64,000 bases of DNA, taken from positions 3,883,772 through 3,947,771 of the forward strand of contig NZ_JAZHSH010000001.1 in the NCBI RefSeq assembly GCF_040100845.1, read 5' to 3'. The first letter of the stretch is position 1, and each line of letters starts with the position of its first letter. The position numbers were made by a program, and so were the translations under genes. Below are positions 52,760 through 60,108 of this stretch, one piece after another. The DNA comes from Chengkuizengella sp. SCS-71B (GTDB lineage Bacteria; Bacillota; Bacilli; Paenibacillales; KCTC-33759). The notes below the pieces were generated by a model. It was not told the DNA's origin. It did not search any database and was given only the letters and a program-made list of their open reading frames with translations.

Positions 52760-55700
52760 CTAAAGTTGCACAGGACTTGCTACAATAATTAAAATTTGGT
52801 TTTCACCTGTTCGTTTTAACACTCTATAACCACTTTGAGATGTTGTAGCAATTCCGTCAGCATTAGGTCTGCAAAAACCATTCACTTCACTTGTTCCGTC
52901 GTCTCTTACTAATAATTGTCCAACTAAACCAACGGCCTCCCATTCTGGTCTTTCTGCTCTTGGAATATACTGTTTATCGGGATCATATTCTGGATTTAGC
53001 TTTTGTCTTTTTTCAATTCGCTCAGGCGAAATAATTTTGCCGTTCCCATCTTTTTCCGCTGGAATCGTGATCTCCTCATATAACACACGACCCCACTCAT
53101 CCGTCATATATCGCTTATTCCAGTCATTACTGGAGCTACCTGCTAAGAAACCAGGGACAGCACTTGTTATACCTAAAATATAATTATCTTTATCTGTTGC
53201 TTTCCTAATTTTATCCCCTTCTGTTGTGACAAAATATCCGACATCAATGGGTTTGCCATCCAACGTTTCAAACAATTCAGCGAAATCACACCCTCTACCG
53301 GAAGTAATTTGCCCAGCAAAGCAAGCGTCCCCCGTATTTCCGTTAATCAGAGCCATTAATGTTCCATTGACTAAATGCCAAGAGTTATCTTCAACAGCTT
53401 GACCTGAACGTCCCATAATATGCGCATTCACTCTATTATTTGTATCTGTACCATTTCCTTCCGCATGAGAGCATTCACCTGAAGCAATCGTATTACAACC
53501 CTCTGCATGAGACGCAAAACCTTCCGTTATAGTTCCATCTCCTTCCGCGTGAGAACAATCTCCTAATGCTATCGTATTACAACCTTCCGCATGGGAACCT
53601 AAACCTTGAGCTCTAGTTTCATCTCCTTCGGCATGAGAGCTATCTCCAAGCGCTAATGTAATATTACCTTCAGCATGACTACTGAAACCCGTACTCACTG
53701 AAAAGAAACCTTCGGCATGAGACTGTGCACCGTCGGCAATTGTATTGGCTCCCTCTGCATGGGAACTTAGACCATTCGCTTGGGTTCTAAATCCTTCCGC
53801 ATGGGAACTATCTCCTAATGCTTCTGTATCGCTACCTTCCCCATGGGATGCAGTTCCAAAAGCAATAGAACCCTCACCTTCAGCGTGAGAAAAATTTCCA
53901 TTGGCTTGCGTGCGAAACCCTTCAGCATGAGAAGAATTTCCCAATGCTTCAGTAGCATCACCTTCAGCATGAGACTGTGCGCCATTGGCAATAGTAAGGG
54001 CTCCTTCCGCATGCGAACGTAGACCATTCGCTTCGGTTCCAAACCCTTCTGCATGGGAATTATCCCCTTGGGCTGTCGTTGCCTCTCCTTCTGCATGGGA
54101 GCCACTACCCGAAGCATTCGTTGAATTCCCCTCTGCATGAGAGTTATCTCCTTGAGCTGTCGTTGCCTCTCCTTCTGCATGAGAGCCACTACCCGAAGCA
54201 TTCGTTGAATTTCCCTCTGCATGAGAATGTAGACCATTCGCTTCGGTTCCAAGCCCTTCTGCATGGGAATTATCTCCTTGGGCTGTCGTTGCCTCTCCTT
54301 CTGCATGAGAGCCACTACCCGAAGCATTCGTTGAATTCCCCTCTGCATGAGAATGTAGACCGTTCGCTTCGGTTCCAAGCCCTTCTGCATGGGAATTATC
54401 TCCTTGGGCTGTCGTTGCCTCTCCTTCTGCATGAGACGCTAATCCTATGGCTTCAGTTAGGAATCCTTCAGCATGAGATTCATCACCCTCCGCTTGAGTA
54501 CCATTTCCTTCTGCATGGGAGGTAGCTCCATTGGCTTGGGTGTTAGCTCCTTCCGCATGGGAGGTAGCTCCATTGGCTTGGGTGTTAGCTCCTTCCGCAT
54601 GGGAGGTAGCTCCATTGGCTTGGGTGTTAGCTCCTTCCGCATGGGAGGTAGCTCCATTGGCTTGGGTGTTAGATCCTTCCGCATGGGAGCTTCCTCCTGT
54701 AGCTCTTGTTTCTACTCCCTCTGCATGAGAATCATCTCCCTCCGCTATAGTACCTCTTCCTTCTGCATGACCTCTCAAACCATTTGCTCTAGTAGCCAAT
54801 CCTTCCACATGAGAAGTATTACCTGCTGCTACTGAACCAACACCTTCCGCATGGGAGCATTCGCCTTCGGCTCTTGCCAATCTCCCCTCACTATGAGAGG
54901 CTGAACCAGCAGCTCTTGTTTCATTCCCTTCCGCATGAGAAAAATCACCACTGGCTACTGTATTTCTTCCTTCCGCATGAGATTGTTCTCCAATGGCAAT
55001 AGTATCTGTTCCCTCTGCATGTGAACCGATTCCTCTTGCCATCGTTCCCTCTCCTTCAGCGTGGGAATTATCCCCTTGGGCTGTCGTTGCCTCTCCTTCT
55101 GCATGAGAATGTAGACCATTCGCTTGGGTTCCAAGCCCTTCTGCATGGGAATTATCCCCTTGGGCTGTCGTTGCCTCTCCTTCTGCATGAGACGCTAATC
55201 CTATGGCTTCAGTTAGGAATCCTTCAGCATGAGATTCATTACCCTCCGCTTGAGTACCATTTCCTTCTGCATGGGAGCCACTACCCGAAGCATTCGTTGA
55301 ATTCCCCTCTGCATGAGACATTGATCCTATGGCTTCAGTTAGGAACCCTTCAGCATGAGACGCAAATTCTTGTGCTATCGTTCCATTGCCTTCCGCATGG
55401 GAACGATCACCATTTGCTTGTGTTGTAAACCCTTCTGCATGGGAGGTAGCTCCATTGGCTTGTGTGTTAGCTCCTTCCGCATGGGAGCTTCCTCCTGTAG
55501 CTATTGTACCTACTCCCTCTGCATGAGATTCATCACCCTCCGCTCGAGTACCTCTTCCTTCTGCATGAGCTCTCAAACCATCTGCTCTAGTAGCCAATCC
55601 TTCCACATGGGACTCATCTCCCATTGCTACTGAACCAACACCTTCAGCATGAGAGAATAAACCTATGGCCCTTGTTAATCTTCCTTCACTATGGGAGGCT

Positions 55701-56368
55701 GTTCCCCCAGCACTTGTTTCATCCCCTTCCGCATGAGAAAAATCACCACTGGCTACTGTATTTCTTCCTTCCGCATGAGATTGTTCTCCAACGGCAATAG
55801 TATCTGTTCCCTCTGCATGTGAACCGATCCCTCTTGCCATCGTTCCCTCTCCTTCAGCGTGGGAATTATCGCCTTGTGCAAGTGTGTCTCTTCCTTCCGC
55901 ATGAGAACTATCTCCTGTGGCTTTCGTGTTTCTACCTTCCGCATGCGTGTTCTCTCCATCTGCTTGTGTGATATATCCTTCCGCATGGCTATTCAATCCT
56001 CTGGCAAAAGAACCAAATCCCTCAGCGGTTGAATTATCCCCTTGGGCTACGGTATCTCTGTTTTGGGAATGCGCATAATCTCCACTCGATGTGGTATTTC
56101 TGCCTTCCGAGTGAGAAGCTTCCCCTTCAGCACTAGTTCTAGTTCCCTCTGCATGTGAAGATGTTCCAAGCGCTTGAGTTCCTTCTCCTTCTGCATGGGA
56201 ATTATCGCCTTGTGATGCGGTATTTCTTCCTTCCGAATGGGAATTTTCTCCATCTGATATCGTATTTCTACCTTCAGCAAGAGAACTCTCACCACTAGCA
56301 ACCGTATTTCTGCCAAACGCTGTGGCGCAACCTCCTGTTGCTTCACGGTTACAATTTCTGTTATCCAT
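52760..56368 (-). CDS. Giant SHAEG-repeat (YadA-head-like) protein with Peptidase_G2 autoproteolytic domain
   Basis: 1202 residues, RBS AAGGAAGTG, no signal peptide. Residues about 10-976 are 14-residue repeats of the type GDNSHAEGEGTQAL, roughly 69 units. SHAEG-type 14-mers form the left-handed beta-roll of trimeric YadA-like heads. The last 226 residues are a Peptidase_G2-type intramolecular chaperone domain: LINGNTGDACFAGQITSGRG, DFAELFETLDGKPIDVGYFV and KDNYILGITSAVPG. In phage fibres such domains trimerise the stalk and cut themselves off. It could be a spore or exosporium fibre, or a domesticated phage appendage. The gene is followed by a coiled-coil gene. Confidence 0.82.
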   Translation of the reverse strand: MDNRNCNREATGGCATAFGRNTVASGESSLAEGRNTISDGENSHSEGRNTASQGDNSHAEGEGTQALGTSSHAEGTRTSAEGEASHSEGRNTTSSGDYAHSQNRDTVAQGDNSTAEGFGSFARGLNSHAEGYITQADGENTHAEGRNTKATGDSSHAEGRDTLAQGDNSHAEGEGTMARGIGSHAEGTDTIAVGEQSHAEGRNTVASGDFSHAEGDETSAGGTASHSEGRLTRAIGLFSHAEGVGSVAMGDESHVEGLATRADGLRAHAEGRGTRAEGDESHAEGVGTIATGGSSHAEGANTQANGATSHAEGFTTQANGDRSHAEGNGTIAQEFASHAEGFLTEAIGSMSHAEGNSTNASGSGSHAEGNGTQAEGNESHAEGFLTEAIGLASHAEGEATTAQGDNSHAEGLGTQANGLHSHAEGEATTAQGDNSHAEGEGTMARGIGSHAEGTDTIAIGEQSHAEGRNTVASGDFSHAEGNETRAAGSASHSEGRLARAEGECSHAEGVGSVAAGNTSHVEGLATRANGLRGHAEGRGTIAEGDDSHAEGVETRATGGSSHAEGSNTQANGATSHAEGANTQANGATSHAEGANTQANGATSHAEGANTQANGATSHAEGNGTQAEGDESHAEGFLTEAIGLASHAEGEATTAQGDNSHAEGLGTEANGLHSHAEGNSTNASGSGSHAEGEATTAQGDNSHAEGLGTEANGLHSHAEGNSTNASGSGSHAEGEATTAQGDNSHAEGNSTNASGSGSHAEGEATTAQGDNSHAEGFGTEANGLRSHAEGALTIANGAQSHAEGDATEALGNSSHAEGFRTQANGNFSHAEGEGSIAFGTASHGEGSDTEALGDSSHAEGFRTQANGLSSHAEGANTIADGAQSHAEGFFSVSTGFSSHAEGNITLALGDSSHAEGDETRAQGLGSHAEGCNTIALGDCSHAEGDGTITEGFASHAEGCNTIASGECSHAEGNGTDTNNRVNAHIMGRSGQAVEDNSWHLVNGTLMALINGNTGDACFAGQITSGRGCDFAELFETLDGKPIDVGYFVTTEGDKIRKATDKDNYILGITSAVPGFLAGSSSNDWNKRYMTDEWGRVLYEEITIPAEKDGNGKIISPERIEKRQKLNPEYDPDKQYIPRAERPEWEAVGLVGQLLVRDDGTSEVNGFCRPNADGIATTSQSGYRVLKRTGENQILIIVASPVQL
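53443..56340. repeat. 42-bp tandem repeat array with 798-bp higher-order duplication
   Basis: The array encodes the SHAEG repeats, one 42-bp unit per 14 residues. A segment near 55753-55986 recurs at 54955-55188, exactly 798 bp (19 units) away. Four nearly identical 42-bp units lie at about 54520-54690, and a three-unit block recurs three times near 54040-54430. Recent slippage and segmental duplication are evident. Confidence 0.85.
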
Positions 56369-56803
56369 ATATATTTCACTTCCTTATAATTTTCTAATTT
56401 AGAGAAAATATAATTCCCTAATCTACTATATGAAATGAATTGTATAATCGAGTGGATTATTACCTACCAACTATTAAAAAACACGTTTACCTATGAGAAA
56501 AAACTATTTAATCTAAGACAAATACCATAATAGCTTAATATAATGGATGATATATTCCATAATTAAGAGCTTTTATGTAAGGAAGATCTATTTTGTCTGG
56601 ACGAGTACCCTAGTGCAAGTACACATTTTTCATAGTTTAAAACCCCACTACATAAATAGTGAGGTTTCCGTAGAGAAATAACATGAGTGCTCAGTAGTCA
56701 ATATATTCTATGTTCGAATGCTTCATTTGGTATAGACAGGTGAAATACTTATTTGAAAATGTGCTATTATACCATTTCAAATATATACGTAAAAATCATA
56801 GGA
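56369..56803. other. Intergenic region between the SHAEG gene and the RtcB terminator
   Basis: About 435 bases with no supported gene. It should hold the promoter of the SHAEG-repeat gene. At 56640-56667 AAACCCCACTA and TAGTGAGGTTT form a hairpin with one mismatch. Nothing else is recognisable. Confidence 0.5.
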
Positions 56804-56833
56804 TAAAAAGAAGCCATTCAACAGAAATGACTT
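56804..56833 (-). terminator. Terminator after the RtcB gene
   Basis: On the minus strand GAAGTCATT (56833-56825) pairs with AATGGCTTC (56817-56809), followed by five T. Confidence 0.85.
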
Positions 56834-56851
56834 CAGTAACACTTAATCTAC

Positions 56852-58078
56852 TTAATCTTTATAAGGGTCAAATTCATCGGCACCTGCCATACATACTCCT
56901 ATTGGCTTTAATGTATGTAATATTTCCACCGTCTCACTATGGGCATCTAATACGTCTTGTAACTTTCTATAAACAAACGGGCTTTCATCTGTTCCCGCTC
57001 CTCTAAGTTGTACTCCATATTTCCGAACTGCTTTAAACATCTCTTTCTCCGTAATTTGACCACCTGAACGTTTACGAGTTTTCCAATTCATTCTTCCAGC
57101 GGCTTGTGTTCTGCTCATCACTCTTCCAGCCCCGTGAACAGTACTATAATAAGCAGCTTTATTTTCTTGTGTATCCTTCCCTTTCACAATCACAGATATA
57201 TCCGCCATACTTCCTCCTATAAATCCAAGTTGTCCTGGAGCAGATGGTGTTGCACCCTTTCGTACAACATTATATGTTTTTCCTTGATGTTCTTCTACCC
57301 ATGCATAGTTATGATGATTATGCACTTCAAAATCCTGCTTTACATCTAAAATAGACAATACTTGATCAACAACATAATCACGCCCTGCATAAGCATATTT
57401 TCCAGCTAACTTCATTGCTTCAAAATACATTTGACCTATTTCATCATCCATATTTAACAATAAAGGCGGCTGATCCATTTTCTCACCTGGGGCTTTGCCA
57501 AGAAATTCTCTTCCCGAGGCAAGATTGATAAATCCACTAGCTGTTTTGTGTCCGAATCCACGGCTTCCAAAGTGTACAGCAATCCACAGTCTTCCAGTAT
57601 TCATTTCTTCAAATAAATCAACAAAGTGATTTCCGCTTCCGACTGTTCCTAATTGTTTTTGGGCTAATTTTTTTAATTTATCATGTTCTTGATTGCCAAT
57701 TTCTTTATAGACAGCCCATGCTGGATCATCAAACACCTCATGATCTACACGATATTTGTTCACTCTGCCCATTCCAAAGGAAATTTGTCTTACAATTTCA
57801 TCCATATAAAATTTGATATTGGACTTGATTTCTGAAGCCTGAATATTCGTTCTTACTGCTTTATTGCCACAAGCAATATCATAACCTACCCCAGAAGGAG
57901 ATATTTGTCCGTCATATACAACAACTCCTCCTATTGGTTGGCAGTATCCCTTATGGTGATCAGCCATTAATAGTGTTTGTACAGCATTTCCTGTTTTTGA
58001 ACAGGTAATCGCTTGATTAACGGCTCCTTCATCTGGTTTTCCCCAAATGCGAACTCCATCTATTTCTTGAAAAGACAT
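56852..58078 (-). CDS. rtcB: RtcB-family RNA ligase
   Basis: 408 residues, the bacterial RtcB2-like length. Metal and GMP-site motifs are visible: SGVGYDIACGNKAV (Asp and Cys ligands), GTVGSGNHFVDLFEE, AVHFGSRGFGHK, VHNHHNYAW and RKGATPSAPGQLGFIGGSM, with a His in YSTVHGAGR as the guanylylation region. RtcB joins 2',3'-cyclic phosphate or 3'-phosphate RNA ends to 5'-OH ends. There is no rtcA or archease beside it. It may be an independent gene within the spore-surface cluster. Confidence 0.93.
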   Translation of the reverse strand: MSFQEIDGVRIWGKPDEGAVNQAITCSKTGNAVQTLLMADHHKGYCQPIGGVVVYDGQISPSGVGYDIACGNKAVRTNIQASEIKSNIKFYMDEIVRQISFGMGRVNKYRVDHEVFDDPAWAVYKEIGNQEHDKLKKLAQKQLGTVGSGNHFVDLFEEMNTGRLWIAVHFGSRGFGHKTASGFINLASGREFLGKAPGEKMDQPPLLLNMDDEIGQMYFEAMKLAGKYAYAGRDYVVDQVLSILDVKQDFEVHNHHNYAWVEEHQGKTYNVVRKGATPSAPGQLGFIGGSMADISVIVKGKDTQENKAAYYSTVHGAGRVMSRTQAAGRMNWKTRKRSGGQITEKEMFKAVRKYGVQLRGAGTDESPFVYRKLQDVLDAHSETVEILHTLKPIGVCMAGADEFDPYKD

Positions 58079-58235
58079 AGTTTTGATTCACTCCTCGTAT
58101 TTATTAACATTCTTACTTATTGGTATTAAGCTTTCTAATGAAATTCCAATTTTGATTCTTTTTTTTATTAAAAAAACTACTCAATCTAACACATCTCTTC
58201 CATTTACCTACTTAATATATTGCTTTTAAAGACAA

Positions 58236-58263
58236 ATAAAAAAGACTACTTCAATCAGTAGCC
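58236..58263 (-). terminator. Terminator-like hairpin upstream of rtcB
   Basis: On the minus strand GGCTACT (58263-58257) pairs with AGTAGTC (58250-58244) with one G-U pair, followed by six T. It would end transcription from the small ORF at 58513. The rest of 58079-58610 shows no other feature. Confidence 0.6.
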
Positions 58264-58366
58264 TCATGCTCAATTATTTTATTCGTTTCTTCATTTTTTA
58301 AGAAACGTAAATTTCTTTCATACAAGGCAATATCAATTCCCCTGAGAAGAGTACTTCAATATTGCT

Positions 58367-58513
58367 TCATTGCACGGATAAGCTACGGATATTCAGTTGG
58401 TTGAAGGAATGTGTGCCAGGTTCCTTATTCGTATAAAGAAGCTGTTGCTCAACATTGCCTTCTTGTAGTAAACGATCATTTATCAGTGTTAGCAAGTTAT
58501 ATTGATTGGTCAT
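58367..58513 (-). CDS. Possible 48-residue protein
   Basis: ATG at 58513 follows AAGGAAGGTGAAGG. The frame starts MTNQYNLLTLINDRLLQEGN, contains LLYTNKEPGTHSFNQ and stops at 58369-58367. A terminator lies about 105 bases downstream. There is no family I recognise; it could be the truncated N-terminus of a longer gene. Confidence 0.35.
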   Translation of the reverse strand: MTNQYNLLTLINDRLLQEGNVEQQLLYTNKEPGTHSFNQLNIRSLSVQ

Positions 58514-58610
58514 TTTCCTTCACCTTCCTTTCTCCATAGTTTGAGTTATGTTTAAGAATTTAACATGGGATTAAAATCCTGTCAACATGTTTTATTTAAT
58601 CTTTAAATGT

Positions 58611-59125
58611 TTATTTGGCTATTTCTCTCAATAATTCCTGTTCCCTTTCCAATGTGATACCAGCCTTGCTAATTTCAACAGCTCTTGATTGATTCCACGT
58701 ATGAATGTCTCGAATTGTTTCTTTTAATGGACGAAAAGTAAGCCCTTTGTTTAATGCTTTATCAATATTAAAGGAATTTGCCCCTTTCCAAGGTTTTTCT
58801 TCTCCCTCTAACGGATGGTTCCTTGGAATCCATAATGGCATATCTGACCAAGGTTTTATATTTCTATCTAATAAAAACTTCTCGTTTCCCCATACAAATT
58901 CAGCATTGCTATTTATCACTTCTTTACACGTTTCAAGCAATTCTAACATGGTTAAGTTTCTATTTATACCTGTAACATTAAATGTCCCTGTTTCTTTTTT
59001 TTCAATCATGTCTAAATTCCATGCAGCTAAGTCTTTTGCATCGATGAATTGAATCGTTTGATAAGGATCTCCTGGAGCTAAAATTTCACCACCTTGGCGT
59101 ACTCTATTCACCCAATAAGTTTTAT
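58611..59125 (-). pseudogene. NAD-dependent epimerase/dehydratase, 3' part only (interrupted gene)
   Basis: About 170 residues of the C-terminal half of an SDR-type NAD-dependent epimerase. The homologous sequence starts at TYWVNRVRQGGEILAPGDPY and continues with IQFIDAKDLAAW, FNVTGINRNLTMLELL and RDIHTWNQSR to the natural stop. Family members have the Rossmann half before this point; here the upstream codons encode unrelated residues and then a palindrome. The 5' half is missing from the window. It looks cut by insertion of the element on its right. GTG 59111 could give a truncated product. Confidence 0.8.
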
Positions 59126-59132
59126 AGTTCAG

Positions 59133-59167
59133 AAAAATGGCGTAAACCTTGATTTTACGCCATTTTT
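59133..59167. terminator. Perfect palindrome at the element edge
   Basis: AAAAATGGCGTAAA (59133-59146) and TTTACGCCATTTTT (59154-59167) form a 14-bp perfect stem with a 7-base loop and T-tracts on both strands. It is a bidirectional terminator insulating the element from the host gene. Confidence 0.8.
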
Positions 59168-59208
59168 GTTGTAACGTGTTTTAACGATTTTTCATATGAT
59201 TTCATACG

Positions 59209-59232
59209 CTGGCGTTACCCTTTTGTTACCTA
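59209..59232. repeat. Direct GTTACC repeats near the putative attachment end
   Basis: GCGTTACC and TTGTTACC occur about 11 bases apart, with TTAACG/TAACG elements just before them (59173-59190). Short direct repeats next to an att core are typical arm-type integrase sites; this is inference. Confidence 0.3.
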
Positions 59233-59325
59233 AATCATCTTCCTTTCTAACATAATACTTAATGTTATTAACTAGTATTTATTGTTTATCTCGTAGTTGT
59301 GCGGTCAAAATGTGGGAATTGAAAT

Positions 59326-59360
59326 AAAAAACCTTTAAGACTGAATGTGGTCTTAAAGGT
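59326..59360 (-). terminator. Terminator after the 58-residue ORF
   Basis: ACCTTTAAGAC (59331-59341) pairs with GTCTTAAAGGT (59350-59360), and on the minus strand five T follow. Confidence 0.88.
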
Positions 59361-59374
59361 AATTGAAAATAATT

Positions 59375-59551
59375 TTAACTGATCATACACCTGTAGATTG
59401 AAGAATTATTTAAAGATGAAAGCTCCCTTTGATTCTGAATTTTATTTAAGTAATGTTCACTGTATATACATAATATTGCATCCATAGCACTAGGGTCTTT
59501 GTCGAATAAAATAGCAATTTTTCCTATGTCAATAGCTTTTTCTTGTTTCAT
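59375..59551 (-). CDS. Small hypothetical protein of the element
   Basis: 58 residues from ATG 59551 with AAGGAG seven bases upstream; the frame to 59635 has no RBS. The sequence starts MKQEKAIDIGKIAILFDKDP, with SAMDAILCIYSEHYLNKI following. It looks like a small cytosolic helical protein. It lies downstream of the dyad-controlled promoter and ends at a strong terminator, so it may be an output gene of the peptide-signalling module. Confidence 0.55.
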   Translation of the reverse strand: MKQEKAIDIGKIAILFDKDPSAMDAILCIYSEHYLNKIQNQRELSSLNNSSIYRCMIS

Positions 59552-59639
59552 ATAAAATCTCCTTTTTTTATTAAGTATTAGAATGTCTACATGTAAAATT
59601 TGATGTAAATTTTTAAAAAATGACTTATCAAACAAAATT

Positions 59640-59871
59640 GTTTATAATTAGAGTGTAAAATTGTTTGTTATTAGTCCCTGGTGATTGCTCGCAACAATTA
59701 TCAGGGATGACCTATGTATCACCATCCTTTAGCTACCTTACCCTACTAAGGTATTTTCAAATTGATTATTTAAAAGCTTAAATATTGTTATTGATTTCAT
59801 CCCCTCCTGAATTTCCAAAATAATATCTTTTATTACAAACATCACAATAATTTGGGTTTTTCTAGAAGTCT
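59640..59871 (-). ncRNA. Candidate aimX-like regulatory transcript
   Basis: This is the stretch between a probable start site (about 59871) and the 58-residue gene. It contains a 20-codon frame at 59800-59738 (MKSITIFKLLNNQ..., AGGAGG too close to ATG), a 25-codon frame at 59726-59649 and a stem-loop TCCCTG/CAGGGA (59707-59702 with 59680-59675) with inner ATTG/CAAT. It could be a structured RNA, a micropeptide message or simply a leader. It lies where aimX lies in arbitrium loci. Confidence 0.35.
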
Positions 59872-59877
59872 ATTTAC

Positions 59878-59927
59878 ATTATAATACATGTTGGTATGAA
59901 ATTTATCAGTTAAAATTTTGTACCAAC
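59878..59927 (-). promoter_or_regulatory. Promoter overlapped by a long dyad operator
   Basis: GTTGGTA (59890-59896) and TACCAAC (59921-59927) are perfect 7-bp inverted arms 24 bp apart. Inside them AAATTT occurs symmetrically (59899-59904 and 59913-59918). On the minus strand TATAAT (59883-59878) follows, with no -35 consensus at the right distance, as expected for an activated promoter. Confidence 0.55.
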
Positions 59928-59943
59928 TTTTCTATTTATATAC

Positions 59944-59981
59944 AAAAAACCATTCTACTATCAATAGCAGAATGGTTTTTT
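59944..59981 (-). terminator. Terminator after the signal-peptide gene
   Basis: AAAAACCATTCT (59945-59956) pairs perfectly with AGAATGGTTTTT (59969-59980), with inner CTA/TAG. It lies 20 bases after the peptide stop. Confidence 0.9.
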
Positions 59982-60000
59982 ATTACTTTTAATTTTGTTT

Positions 60001-60102
60001 CTACCAACCTGGATCAGTTCCATTAAATAATGCTATGATTTCAGGTGCGGTTATTAGCGCAAAAAGAGTAATGGTGGTTAAGACCTTTTTTGTTCTTTTC
60101 AT
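60001..60102 (-). CDS. Signal-peptide precursor of an RRNPP system (Phr/PapR/AimP-like)
   Basis: 33 residues. It has a basic N-terminus, MKRTKKV, a hydrophobic core, LTTITLFALITAPEIIALF, and a polar C-terminal tail, NGTDPGW. This is the layout of exported pro-peptides whose last 5-8 residues re-enter the cell and bind an HTH-TPR receptor. The ATG lies six bases after the receptor stop, and AGGAAAGGGTGA inside the receptor's last codons is its RBS, so it is translationally coupled to the receptor. A terminator follows. The mature peptide is probably within NGTDPGW (inference). Confidence 0.72.
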   Translation of the reverse strand: MKRTKKVLTTITLFALITAPEIIALFNGTDPGW

Positions 60103-60108
60103 GGTTAA

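Noticed and set aside
53815..55986. Several long frames on both strands within the SHAEG array
   Set aside because: The 42-bp repeat keeps all frames open. Only the minus-strand frame with RBS, start and C-terminal G2 domain is credible.
56710..57006. 98-codon plus-strand ORF over the end of rtcB
   Set aside because: Antisense to the conserved C-terminus of RtcB and covers its terminator; no RBS.
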